A DNA stretch of 24,964 nucleotides from an uncultured Eubacteriales bacterium (GCA_934597725.1 CAKTSK010000028.1:1-24964), one strand, 5' to 3'. Shown: positions 7,076 through 12,744, counted from the stretch's first letter. Notes: generated by a model from the sequence alone, not told the origin. Program-made: numbers and translations.

Positions 7076-7109
7076 CATGGTCTGTGGGAGAAGACCGGGC
7101 CGGTGGCCA

Positions 7110-7625
7110 TCAGATCTCCAGCTTTTTTCGCAGATAAGGGCCTACCTGGTCGCCGCTGATCTCCAGCACAAAGCCCACCTGATTCTCAATGAGGGCTTCG
7201 GCCCGCTGGAGGTATCCCTCGTCCGACGCGCCCAGCTTTTTGCCGGCGGCCACCAGCGCCTGCTTGCGCTGGTAGAGGCAGACTGCCAGACAGATCAGGC
7301 TGCGCAGATCGCAGTCTTTCACAATGGTCTGGAACTGCGCCAGACGGGCTTTGCGGTCCTCGATCCAGGGAAAATGGCTGCCCTTGGTGGACAGGATCAG
7401 CCGGTCCAGCTCTTCCCGGTTTGGCAGGCGGGACATTTTTTGCACCAGGGTCATGCTGCCTGTGGGGACAAAGATGGTCGAGTTCGGGTTGCTGACCGGC
7501 TTCAGGATGTAAAACTCTTTGGGGGCTTCCTTGCGGGCGAGGCTGTCTAAGCGCACATCGTCCACCAGACAGACGCCGTTGGCGGCGTAGCGGACATACT
7601 CGCCTTTGTGAAACAGTTCTTCCAT
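7110..7625 (-). CDS. CarD-family transcriptional regulator
   Basis: A 171-residue protein from ATG 7625 (AAAGGAGG 10 nt upstream). The frame is open about 31 codons further but with no RBS. Residues 1-60 form the CarD/TRCF RNA-polymerase interaction domain: FHKGEYVRYAANGVCLVDD, then EFYILKPVSNPNSTIFVPT. The rest is a helical domain (RKARLAQFQTIVKDCDL, then LICLAVCLYQRKQAL and AEALIENQVGFVLEI). CarD proteins bind the RNA polymerase beta subunit and stabilise open complexes at promoters. Clostridial genomes carry several such short paralogues, and the targets of this one cannot be told from sequence. It is monocistronic, with its own promoter at 7735-7763, and is convergent with htpG. Confidence 0.9.
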   Translation of the reverse strand: MEELFHKGEYVRYAANGVCLVDDVRLDSLARKEAPKEFYILKPVSNPNSTIFVPTGSMTLVQKMSRLPNREELDRLILSTKGSHFPWIEDRKARLAQFQTIVKDCDLRSLICLAVCLYQRKQALVAAGKKLGASDEGYLQRAEALIENQVGFVLEISGDQVGPYLRKKLEI

Positions 7626-7734
7626 GATGGGGGATCCTCCTTTCAGTTGGGTGGGTCGCCGCAGCGAAGCGCAGCGAGGAAGGAAAAAGCGGCTCAGCAA
7701 GCGGAGATGCGCTGTCAAGCCACTTATTACCTAT

Positions 7735-7763
7735 AGCATACCAAATTTCTAAGGAAATTTCAA
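7735..7763 (-). promoter_or_regulatory. Promoter of the CarD-family gene
   Basis: Minus-strand TTGAAA (7758-7763, 5/6) and TATGCT (7735-7740, 4/6) are separated by 17 nt. A dyad AAATTTC-TAAG-GAAATTT (7743-7760) fills the spacer and overlaps the -35. A second dyad, GGTTTC-TTTCC-GAAACC, lies just upstream at 7765-7781. The leader is about 100 nt. Confidence 0.6.
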
Positions 7764-7848
7764 AGGTTTCTTTCCGAAACCACACAAATTTTTCCACCGC
7801 GCAAAAATCCCCTTGACAAGTTGTCCACACGCCGCCCGGTTTTTGACA

Positions 7849-7891
7849 AGAAAAAAGGAGGGCCGCGCCTGCAAGCGCGCAGGCGCGGCCC
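7849..7891 (-). terminator. Terminator of the flavodoxin gene
   Basis: On the minus strand a 13-bp GC stem GGGCCGCGCCTGC / GCAGGCGCGGCCC is followed by CCTTTTTTCTT, 29 nt after the flavodoxin stop codon. Confidence 0.9.
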
Positions 7892-7920
7892 CCGGTATCC
7901 TGGAAAGGAGCGCGTTTTCT

Positions 7921-8352
7921 TTACAGCGCCTTGGCCCAGGCGGCCACGGCGGCCTCGTTGTCGTCTGGCTCGCCGTCCACCTTCAAGGGGGCGCAGACCA
8001 GGTTGGCCCCGCACTCCCGGACCTTCTTGCTCAGCAGGTCCGCTGCCCAGCAGAAGTAGTCCTCATAGTTCTCCTTGTCCCCCAGGCCGAACACGGCCAC
8101 GTCCTTGCCCTTGAGCAGGGCCGGGGTCATGCGGTTCTCATAGTAGGGCACGAAATCGTCCTGGAGCTCGCCCAGGCCCATGGTGGAGCAGCCGTACACC
8201 ACCAGGTCGGCCTCCCGGACCAGGGCGTCGTCCTTGGCGTCGGTGACATAGACCACCTGGGTCTCATAGCCGTCCAGGCACTCGGCCAGCTTGTGGGCCA
8301 CGATCTCGGTGTTGCCGGTGGTGGTACCAAAAATAATCGTTGCTTTCTTCAT
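7921..8352 (-). CDS. Flavodoxin
   Basis: A 143-residue FMN-binding electron carrier. The phosphate-binding loop FGTTTGNTE (residues 8-16) matches the flavodoxin T-x-T-G-N-T pattern. The second loop, YGCSTMGLGELQDDFVPYYE, and the third, VFGLGDKENYEDYFCWA, are the isoalloxazine-contact regions of short-chain flavodoxins. Flavodoxin substitutes for ferredoxin in low-potential electron transfer, commonly when iron is scarce. ATG 8352 (MKKATIIFG) is preferred over a GTG four codons upstream because the beta-1 strand starts there, although the SD is weak in both cases. The gene is monocistronic. Its promoter carries two matching palindromes, so it is probably tightly repressed by a dimeric regulator, plausibly an iron sensor (inference). 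Confidence 0.95.
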   Translation of the reverse strand: MKKATIIFGTTTGNTEIVAHKLAECLDGYETQVVYVTDAKDDALVREADLVVYGCSTMGLGELQDDFVPYYENRMTPALLKGKDVAVFGLGDKENYEDYFCWAADLLSKKVRECGANLVCAPLKVDGEPDDNEAAVAAWAKAL

Positions 8353-8388
8353 CGGATTCCACACTTCTTTCTGTTTTGATTTCTTTGA

Positions 8389-8446
8389 TTAGCTATAGCT
8401 AACTCCCGACCCCTCAGATGTTAGCACTCGCTAACTGTTTTGTCAA
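8389..8446 (-). promoter_or_regulatory. Flavodoxin promoter with two TTAGC-N4-GCTAA operators
   Basis: On the minus strand TTGACA (8441-8446), a 17-nt spacer and TAACAT (8418-8423) form the promoter. Palindrome 1, TTAGC-GAGT-GCTAA (8421-8434), overlaps the spacer and the -10. Palindrome 2, TTAGC-TATA-GCTAA (8389-8402), lies just downstream of the predicted start site. The two centres are 32 bp apart, about three helical turns, so two dimers would sit on the same face. The half-site resembles those of DtxR/MntR-type metalloregulators. Confidence 0.75.
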
Positions 8447-8464
8447 GCCTTTTTTGCCGCAGGA

Positions 8465-8509
8465 CAAAAAAAGACCGCCGACGGCCCCTCTCACGGGGCG
8501 TGTCGGCGA
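8465..8509 (-). terminator. Terminator of the small exported protein gene
   Basis: On the minus strand CGCCGAC..GCCCC and GGGGC.GTCGGCG form a long stem followed by GTCTTTTTTT, about 20 nt after the stop codon of the 123-residue gene and just upstream of the flavodoxin promoter. Confidence 0.92.
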
Positions 8510-8526
8510 TTCTGGGCCTTTCGTTC

Positions 8527-8898
8527 TCAGCCGGCGCGCAGCGCGTCCAAGATGGTGTTCAGTTCGGTCGCCAGCTGCTCTGTGTTGGCGGCGCAGCCCT
8601 CTTCAAAAATCAGGGCATTCCACAAATCATGCAGCTGCTTGGCCAATGCAGGAGAATCACAGGACCAGGACGCCGCATAGACATTGCTGATCAGCCCTTC
8701 CTGGATCTCCCGCTCGGACAGGTCCTGATGCTCCACTTTATCGAGGGCAAACGAAAGAAACGACTGGCACTGCTGCTTTCTCATGGCCGCGGATTCTTTT
8801 TCCTGCACAGCTCCCTGCACCGCGCCCCCCGCAGCGAAAGCAAGCAGCATCGCGGCGAGAAAGACGACAACCAGCACGATTTTTCTTCTCTTTTTCAT
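8527..8898 (-). CDS. Small exported or membrane-anchored protein of unknown function
   Basis: A 123-residue protein from ATG 8898 with a purine-rich SD (AGAGGAA). The basic start MKKRRK and the hydrophobic segment IVLVVVFLAAMLLAFAAGGAV (residues 7-27) form either a signal peptide (possible cleavage after AAGGA) or an N-terminal anchor. The exported part is mostly helical (QEKESAAMRKQQCQSFLSFALDKVEHQ) and contains three Cys (in KQQCQ, SWSCDS and EEGCAAN) that could pair. No domain is recognised. It has its own promoter and a strong terminator and is divergent from mgtE. Confidence 0.72.
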   Translation of the reverse strand: MKKRRKIVLVVVFLAAMLLAFAAGGAVQGAVQEKESAAMRKQQCQSFLSFALDKVEHQDLSEREIQEGLISNVYAASWSCDSPALAKQLHDLWNALIFEEGCAANTEQLATELNTILDALRAG

Positions 8899-8953
8899 GG
8901 CGGCATTCCTCTTCTCTTCTGATTTTTGTGATAGACCTTGCTGGTGTGGCTAA

Positions 8954-8962
8954 ATGATACCA
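8954..8962 (-). promoter_or_regulatory. Extended -10 promoter of the small exported protein gene
   Basis: Minus-strand TG-G-TATCAT is an extended -10 element about 56 nt upstream of the start codon. No good -35 accompanies it, as is usual for this promoter class. Confidence 0.45.
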
Positions 8963-9153
8963 TAAACGAGCATGACGTTCCATCCATTCTTTTACAACAT
9001 GGCAAAGCCAAAAATAAATTCACAGCCCGGACTTCCTCTCTCTCCCGCTCCCCTCTGTCCCTTTCCCCCGCCGCCGCGCCGCCCTGACACACCGCCCCCT
9101 GCAAAGCCGTTTTTCTCTCTGCAAACCCAGGGCAGAAAGAACAGCCCTGGCAG
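8963..9153. other. Intergenic region between divergent promoters
   Basis: No gene is seen. It holds a nearly pure pyrimidine stretch on the plus strand (about 9036-9080) and, directly upstream of the mgtE -35, the perfect inverted repeat CCAGGGC-N10-GCCCTGG (9127-9133 / 9144-9150). Confidence 0.6.
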
Positions 9154-9182
9154 TTGACAATCGTTTTCCCGCCCCATATAAT
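9154..9182 (+). promoter_or_regulatory. Consensus sigma-A promoter of mgtE
   Basis: A perfect TTGACA (9154-9159), a 17-nt spacer and a perfect TATAAT (9177-9182). Start of transcription is expected near 9188-9190, giving an mgtE leader of about 240 nt. A promoter this strong in front of a transporter implies that control acts after initiation. Confidence 0.93.
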
Positions 9183-9216
9183 AAAAAGTAGATTTCCCTT
9201 GGGAAGTCTGCTTTTT
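9183..9216 (+). promoter_or_regulatory. Hairpin with U-tract at the very 5' end of the mgtE transcript
   Basis: From the predicted start (9188) the RNA can fold into a 10-bp stem GTAGATTTCC / GGAAGTCTGC with two G-U pairs and a CTTG loop, followed directly by TTTTT (9212-9216). It looks like a minimal intrinsic terminator or a 5' stabilising stem. Confidence 0.6.
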
Positions 9217-9248
9217 ATGGATTTCTAGCGTGGAGTGAGGTGAAAACA

Positions 9249-9347
9249 ATGGACGCTGGCGGTAGTAACGGCACTTTGGCAGGCCGAGGCTCCGGGCTGA
9301 TGGAGGAACCGCCCTGGTGGGCGTCCATCTGTCCTCCCGCGCGGTAA
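9249..9347 (+). CDS. Candidate 32-residue leader peptide upstream of mgtE
   Basis: ATG 9249 is preceded by GAGGTG (9237-9242) with a 6-nt spacing, an excellent ribosome binding site. The frame runs 32 codons to TAA at 9345-9347. The first half is Gly/Ser/Ala-rich (MDAGGSNGTLAGRGSGL). The second half carries MEEPPWW (residues 18-24) and CPPAR (28-32). Acidic and proline runs, and PPW in particular, are the kind of sequence that slows or destabilises ribosomes. In enterobacteria the Mg-responsive leader peptide MgtL of mgtA works through such codons. The codons overlap every strand of the proposed RNA switch. No homologue is recognised, and the coding call rests on RBS, length, content and position. 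Confidence 0.55.
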   Translation: MDAGGSNGTLAGRGSGLMEEPPWWASICPPAR

Positions 9348-9423
9348 GGCCCACCGGTGTGTCTTACTTCCTGCTCAGAAACTGGACGCATCTGCGTCTT
9401 GAAACGCAAACAGCTGGGAGGAG
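9249..9423 (+). promoter_or_regulatory. Structured mgtE leader with mutually exclusive pairings
   Basis: ATGGACGC (9249-9256) pairs with GCGTCCAT (9321-9328), enclosing GGCGGT/ACCGCC (9258-9263 / 9308-9313) and CTCC/GGAG. The same GCGTCCA can instead pair with a second TGGACGC at 9383-9389. GGTGGGC (9316-9322) can pair with GCCCACC (9349-9355). TCCTCCC (9332-9338) is complementary to the mgtE ribosome binding site GGGAGGA (9416-9422). GACGC-ATCT-GCGTC (9385-9398) competes with TGCGT/ACGCA (9393-9408). The classical M-box was not recognised, apart from a GAGGCTCC..GGAG element. Likely a Mg-responsive or translation-coupled switch (inference). Confidence 0.6.
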
Positions 9424-9429
9424 ATGCCA

Positions 9430-10809
9430 ATGGCAGAAAGAACGGTCGTCACGCTGGGGGAGACCCTGGCTGCCCTGGTGGAGGGCAAGAAATACACCAC
9501 CCTTCGGGACATCCTGGTGACCATGAACGCAGTGGACGTGGCCGCCGTGTTCGAGGATATGCCCGAGGAAAAACTCCCCCTGCTCTTTCGGCTGCTGCCC
9601 AAAGAGCTGGCCGCGGAGACTTTTGTGGAAATGGACCCCGAAGCCCAGGAGCTGCTCATCCGGGGCTTTTCCGACAACGAACTGAAAGAGGTCGTCGACG
9701 AACTCTACGTGGACGACGCGGTGGACATCGTGGAAGAGATGCCCGCCAACGTGGTCAAGCGCATCCTGCGGCAGGCCGACCCGGAGATGCGCAAGATGAT
9801 CAACGAGATCCTCAAGTATCCCGACGACTGCGCCGGGAGCATCATGACCACGGAATACGTCAGCCTCCGGCCCAACATGACGGCAGAGGAGGCCATCAAA
9901 CGCATCCGGCGCACCGGCGTGGACAAGGAGACCATCTACACCTGCTACGTCACCGACAACAACCGCAAGCTCATCGGCATGATCTCCATGCGTACCCTCA
10001 TCCTGGCCGAGGACGACGACGTGCTGGAGGACATCATGGAGAGCAACGTCATCTCCGTGAACACCCTGGAGGACCAGGAGAGCGTGGCCCAGATGTTCAC
10101 CAAGTATGACTTCGTGGCCCTGCCGGTGGTGGACCAGGAAAACCGCCTGGTGGGCATCGTCACCGTGGACGACGCCATCGACGTGCTCCAGGAAGAGACC
10201 ACCGAGGACTTTGAAAAGATGGCCGGTATGGCCCCCTCGGATAAGCCCTACCTGCGCACCGGCGTGCTGGAGACCTGGAAGTCCCGGGTGCCGTGGCTGC
10301 TCATCCTCATGCTCTCGGCCACCCTGACCAGCCTGGTCCTCACCAGCTATGAGACCTCCCTGGCGGCCTGCTCGGCCCTGGTGGCCTTCATCCCCATGCT
10401 CACCGGCACCGGCGGCAACAGCGGCACCCAGGCCTCGGTGGCCGTCATCCGCGGCCTGTCCCTGGGCGACGTGGCCTTCTCCGACAGCCTGCGGGTGGTG
10501 TGGAAGGAGATCCGGGTGGCGGTGCTGTGCGGCCTCACCCTGGCCGCCTGCAACTTCGTCAAGCTCATGGTGGTGGACCGGATGCTGCTGCACAACACCG
10601 GGGTGACCATCGCCGTGGCGGCGGTGATCTGCCTGACCATGGTCTTTACGGTGCTGTGCGCCAAGACGGTGGGCTGTCTGCTGCCCCTGCTGGCCGAGCG
10701 GGTCCACCTGGACCCGGCGGTGATGGCCAGCCCCTTCATTTCCACGGTGGTGGACGTGGTGACCCTGGTCATCTATTTCCAGGTGGCCCGGTTCATCCTG
10801 CACATCTGA
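9430..10809 (+). CDS. mgtE: Magnesium transporter MgtE
   Basis: A 459-residue Mg2+ channel/transporter of the inner membrane, normal length. ATG 9430 follows GGGAGGAG by 6 nt; an ATG two codons upstream is too close to the RBS. Residues about 1-125 form the acidic, helical superhelix N domain (AAVFEDMPEEKLPLLFRLLPKELAAETF). Residues about 128-250 are a pair of CBS domains (CAGSIMTTEYVSLRPNMTAEEAI and VISVNTLEDQESVAQMFTKYDFVALPVVDQENRLVGIVTVDD). They are followed by a connecting helix and five transmembrane helices from about residue 278, with the family signature IPMLTGTGGNSGTQASV and pore-lining Asp in the last helix (STVVDVVTLV). The cytosolic domains sense Mg2+ and gate the pore. The expression layer is the unusual leader described above. 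Confidence 0.97.
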   Translation: MAERTVVTLGETLAALVEGKKYTTLRDILVTMNAVDVAAVFEDMPEEKLPLLFRLLPKELAAETFVEMDPEAQELLIRGFSDNELKEVVDELYVDDAVDIVEEMPANVVKRILRQADPEMRKMINEILKYPDDCAGSIMTTEYVSLRPNMTAEEAIKRIRRTGVDKETIYTCYVTDNNRKLIGMISMRTLILAEDDDVLEDIMESNVISVNTLEDQESVAQMFTKYDFVALPVVDQENRLVGIVTVDDAIDVLQEETTEDFEKMAGMAPSDKPYLRTGVLETWKSRVPWLLILMLSATLTSLVLTSYETSLAACSALVAFIPMLTGTGGNSGTQASVAVIRGLSLGDVAFSDSLRVVWKEIRVAVLCGLTLAACNFVKLMVVDRMLLHNTGVTIAVAAVICLTMVFTVLCAKTVGCLLPLLAERVHLDPAVMASPFISTVVDVVTLVIYFQVARFILHI

Positions 10810-10818
10810 TCAAACAAG

Positions 10819-10870
10819 GCCCCCCTCTTTGCCGGATCTCGCAGATCCGCCAAAGAGAGGGGCGTTCTCT
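10819..10870. terminator. Large bidirectional terminator hairpin after mgtE
   Basis: GCCCCCCTCTTTG..CGGATCT pairs with AGATCCG..CAAAGAGAGGGGC around a CGC loop (10819-10863). The plus side continues GTTCTCTT and the minus side CTTGTTTG. It lies between convergent mgtE and the oxidase-fold gene. Confidence 0.85.
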
Positions 10871-10882
10871 TGTGCCGACCGG

Positions 10883-11353
10883 TCAGCCCCGATAGGCTTT
10901 TCCCGTCAGCGACACCGGTTCCAGGCGCAGCACAGCGGTCTTGTCCAGCTGTTTTTCAATCATCCGCGCCCCGACGTCCTCAAACCCGGCGCACCGGGTG
11001 GTGACAAAGGCCTCCAGGACCCGCTGCTTTTCCGCCCGATCCTCCACAAAGACCGCCCGGCCGGTGAGGATGACGCTCTCAAAGGCCGCGGTGATCTTGC
11101 TGGGGACAATGTGGGTGCTGATGATGGCAGAGAAGCAGCACTTGCTGTCCCGGTTCAGGCAGTCGATCTTATAGCCATAGGGGGCCGAGTGCAGGTAAAC
11201 CTTGCCGTCCAGTAGGATGTAGTTGACCGGCGTAGCATAGGGATACCCGTCGTCCCCCTGCATGGACAGGGTGCCATGGTCGCCCCGTTCCAGCAGGGCC
11301 ATGGTCTCCTGGGCCGACAGCTGGCGTTCCGGCTTGTGCATCTTTCTTTCCAT
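10883..11353 (-). CDS. Pyridoxamine 5'-phosphate oxidase-fold (NimA-like) flavoprotein
   Basis: A 156-residue protein from ATG 11353 (AAGGAGG 8 nt upstream). The upstream extension overlaps the promoter region and is rejected. The split-barrel FMN-binding fold is shown by LLERGDHGTLSMQGDDGYPYATPVNYILLDGKVYLHSAPYGYKIDCL and the later CCFSAI, then a stretch ending in FESVILTGRAVFVED. This matches the Nim/5-nitroimidazole-reductase branch of the family. In many members the motif after the barrel strand reads HxAxxGHK. Here it is HSAPYGYK, with Tyr in place of the second His. Substrate and cofactor are not established; this group includes F420/FMN reductases and haem- or flavin-storing proteins. 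It is divergent from a Crp/Fnr regulator, which may control it. Confidence 0.87.
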   Translation of the reverse strand: MERKMHKPERQLSAQETMALLERGDHGTLSMQGDDGYPYATPVNYILLDGKVYLHSAPYGYKIDCLNRDSKCCFSAIISTHIVPSKITAAFESVILTGRAVFVEDRAEKQRVLEAFVTTRCAGFEDVGARMIEKQLDKTAVLRLEPVSLTGKAYRG

Positions 11354-11422
11354 TCTATCTTCCTCCTTGGTCGTTCTGGATACCCTTACCATACCAGAGA
11401 CAGAGGAACCTTCCTGTTGCCA

Positions 11423-11451
11423 TTGCATCAGCAGCAAAATTATTTTACACT
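11423..11451 (+). promoter_or_regulatory. Putative promoter of the Crp/Fnr-family gene
   Basis: TTGCAT (11423-11428, 4/6), a 17-nt spacer and TACACT (11446-11451, 4/6) lie 40 nt before the start codon. The 137-bp intergenic region is shared with the divergent oxidase-fold gene. No classical TTGAT-N4-ATCAA or TGTGA-N6-TCACA site was seen in it. Confidence 0.45.
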
Positions 11452-11490
11452 ATAGACAGTATCGAAATCCTTGTACAGGAGGTGCCGACC

Positions 11491-12168
11491 ATGATCGATC
11501 CCGTCAAACTGTCCGCCATCCCCCTCTTCCGGGGCATCCAGCCCGAGGACCTGCGCGCCATGCTGACCTGCCTCAGCGCCCGGGAGACTGCCCCGGCCCG
11601 GGGCGCGTTCATCATGCAAAGCCCCGGCCCCCAGCCCCTCATGGGGGTGGTCCTGGCCGGGGAGGTGGAGATGATCAGCGAGGATGCCTTTGGCAAGAAG
11701 TCCCTGCTGTCGGTGCTGCCGGCGGGGAGCATCTTCGGGGAGAGCTACACCTGTGTCAAGGCCCGCAACCGGACCATCGCCTACCAGGCCCGCACCCCCT
11801 GCCGGGTGCTGCTGCTGGACTACGGGCGCATCCTCCACGCCTGCAGCCTGGTCTGTCGGTTCCACCACCGGATGATCGAGAACATGGTGGAGCTGATCGC
11901 CGAAAAGAACCTGATCCTGGTGGAAAAGCTGGAGGTCATCTCCCGCACCACCATCCGGGAAAAGCTGCTCACCTACCTGGCCCATCAGGCCAGAGCCGCC
12001 GGCAGCCGCACCGTCACCCTGCCCATCAGCCGCACCGCCCTGGCAGAATACCTCTGCACCGACCGGGCCGCCATGACCCGGGAGCTGGGCCGGATGAAGG
12101 CCGAGGGGCTGGTGGACTATGACAAGCGGACCTTCACCCTGTCCCAAAACGTCATCGACCTGCCGTGA
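11491..12168 (+). CDS. Crp/Fnr-family transcriptional regulator
   Basis: A 225-residue protein from ATG 11491 (AGGAGG 8 nt upstream). Residues about 10-115 form a cyclic-nucleotide-binding-type beta-roll (LFRGIQPEDLRAML, GVVLAGEVEMISEDAFGKKSLLSVLPAGSIFGES). The long dimerisation helix follows (MIENMVELIAEKNLILVEKLEVI, about 130-152). The C-terminal winged helix has ISRTALAEYLCTDRAAMTRELGRMKAEGLV as the recognition region. There is no N-terminal Cys cluster of the FNR type, so an oxygen-sensing [4Fe-4S] role is not supported. The effector pocket lacks an obvious cAMP-binding RxS pair (the position reads FGESYTC). This is the common Clostridia type whose ligand is unknown (haem, NO or a small metabolite are possibilities). 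It may regulate itself and the divergent flavoprotein gene. Confidence 0.9.
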   Translation: MIDPVKLSAIPLFRGIQPEDLRAMLTCLSARETAPARGAFIMQSPGPQPLMGVVLAGEVEMISEDAFGKKSLLSVLPAGSIFGESYTCVKARNRTIAYQARTPCRVLLLDYGRILHACSLVCRFHHRMIENMVELIAEKNLILVEKLEVISRTTIREKLLTYLAHQARAAGSRTVTLPISRTALAEYLCTDRAAMTRELGRMKAEGLVDYDKRTFTLSQNVIDLP

Positions 12169-12195
12169 GCCACGGCAGGCCGATCGCACTTTTTT
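12160..12195 (+). terminator. Terminator-like hairpin at the end of the Crp/Fnr-family gene
   Basis: CTGCCGTG-AGC-CACGGCAG (12160-12178) includes the stop codon in its stem. A T6 run follows only after 11 nt (12190-12195), so termination may be inefficient. Confidence 0.5.
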
Positions 12196-12214
12196 GATTG
12201 GGGTGGCCGGGGGC

Positions 12215-12493
12215 TTACAGCCCCCAGTGCCAGTAGCCGTGGCCGTGGCCGCCCACGCAGTGGCGCACCAGCAGGGCCGTGGCCGCAATGAGCGCCCCCA
12301 GCAGGATCATCACCAGCGCCGATTCTCCGCCCATGCTGGTGGGGCCGGTGGCCAGGAAATACACGATCGAAGCGATCACCTGCCAGCGGACCACACATTC
12401 TCTGGCCCCCGCCTGGGGGCGGTCCCAGGTGCCGATCACCACCAGCACCGGCAGGGCAAACAACACCATCGTCAACATCCAAAAGTACAACAT
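12215..12493 (-). CDS. Small membrane protein with His-rich C-terminus
   Basis: A 92-residue protein from ATG 12493 with a strong RBS (AAAGGAGGG, 8 nt). Three hydrophobic segments are visible: residues 2-21 (LYFWMLTMVLFALPVLVVIG), 35-50 (VRWQVIASIVYFLATG) and 58-78 (ESALVMILLGALIAATALLV). The last 15 residues, HCVGGHGHGYWHWGL, hold four His, one Cys and two Trp, which suggests metal or haem contact, but no family is recognised. A 26-codon reading frame with its own RBS lies 90 nt upstream on the same strand, so this gene may be the second cistron of a leader-controlled unit. Confidence 0.75.
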   Translation of the reverse strand: MLYFWMLTMVLFALPVLVVIGTWDRPQAGARECVVRWQVIASIVYFLATGPTSMGGESALVMILLGALIAATALLVRHCVGGHGHGYWHWGL

Positions 12494-12583
12494 CGTATGG
12501 CCCTCCTTTCCGGGGCAGACAAAAACCGCAAGGAACCGTTTTTCTCCGTCCTTCCCCGTCTCGTCCAGGATGGCCCGGGGCCC

Positions 12584-12664
12584 TCAGACAGGGCCCGCCG
12601 GCAAACGCAGAAGGCCGGAGAACCATACCCCACTGCCGTGGGTACGGCGCATGACCTGATGCAT
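12584..12664 (-). CDS. Candidate 26-residue small ORF or leader peptide
   Basis: On the minus strand ATG 12664 follows AAAGGAGG by 8 nt and runs 26 codons to TGA (12584-12586), encoding MHQVMRRTHGSGVWFSG then LLRLPAGPV. The stop codon lies within the GGGCCC..GGGCCC hairpin (12578-12595). It sits between a -10 TATAAT element (12716-12721) and the small membrane protein gene. A leader peptide or a genuine microprotein are both possible, and there is no homology evidence. Confidence 0.4.
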   Translation of the reverse strand: MHQVMRRTHGSGVWFSGLLRLPAGPV

Positions 12665-12715
12665 GGGACTCTCCTCCTTTCCTTCCGCCTGCAGGGCGTG
12701 TTTCTTTTCTCCTTT

Positions 12716-12744
12716 ATTATAGTCTCTTGCAGGAAAAAAATCCA
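12716..12744 (-). promoter_or_regulatory. Putative promoter of the small membrane protein unit
   Basis: A perfect minus-strand TATAAT (12716-12721) lies about 52 nt before the small ORF. The hexamer 17 nt upstream, TGGATT, is a poor -35 (3/6). Confidence 0.45.

Noticed and set aside
3923..7078. A 1051-codon open frame on the minus strand across the membrane-protein gene and htpG
   Set aside because: It is an antisense shadow of GC-rich coding sequence: the composition is low-complexity Gly/Val/Leu/His/Asp, it has no RBS or family motif, and htpG on the other strand is unambiguous.
9241..9350. Fluoride or classical M-box riboswitch in the mgtE leader
   Set aside because: A GGGCTGATGG string and a GAGGCTCC..GGAG element recall parts of these riboswitches. 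However, the remaining conserved segments (fluoride P1/pseudoknot; M-box GGUGAGGCUCCU context and downstream core) could not be found. It is left as an open question in the leader finding.
9364..10803. A 479-codon minus-strand frame opposite mgtE
   Set aside because: His/Gly/Asp-rich antisense shadow without an RBS; mgtE is certain on the plus strand.
11440..11460. FNR or CRP operator between the Crp/Fnr gene and the divergent flavoprotein gene
   Set aside because: TACACTATAGACAGTA is only a partial palindrome (5 of 8 pairs) and matches neither TTGAT-N4-ATCAA nor TGTGA-N6-TCACA.
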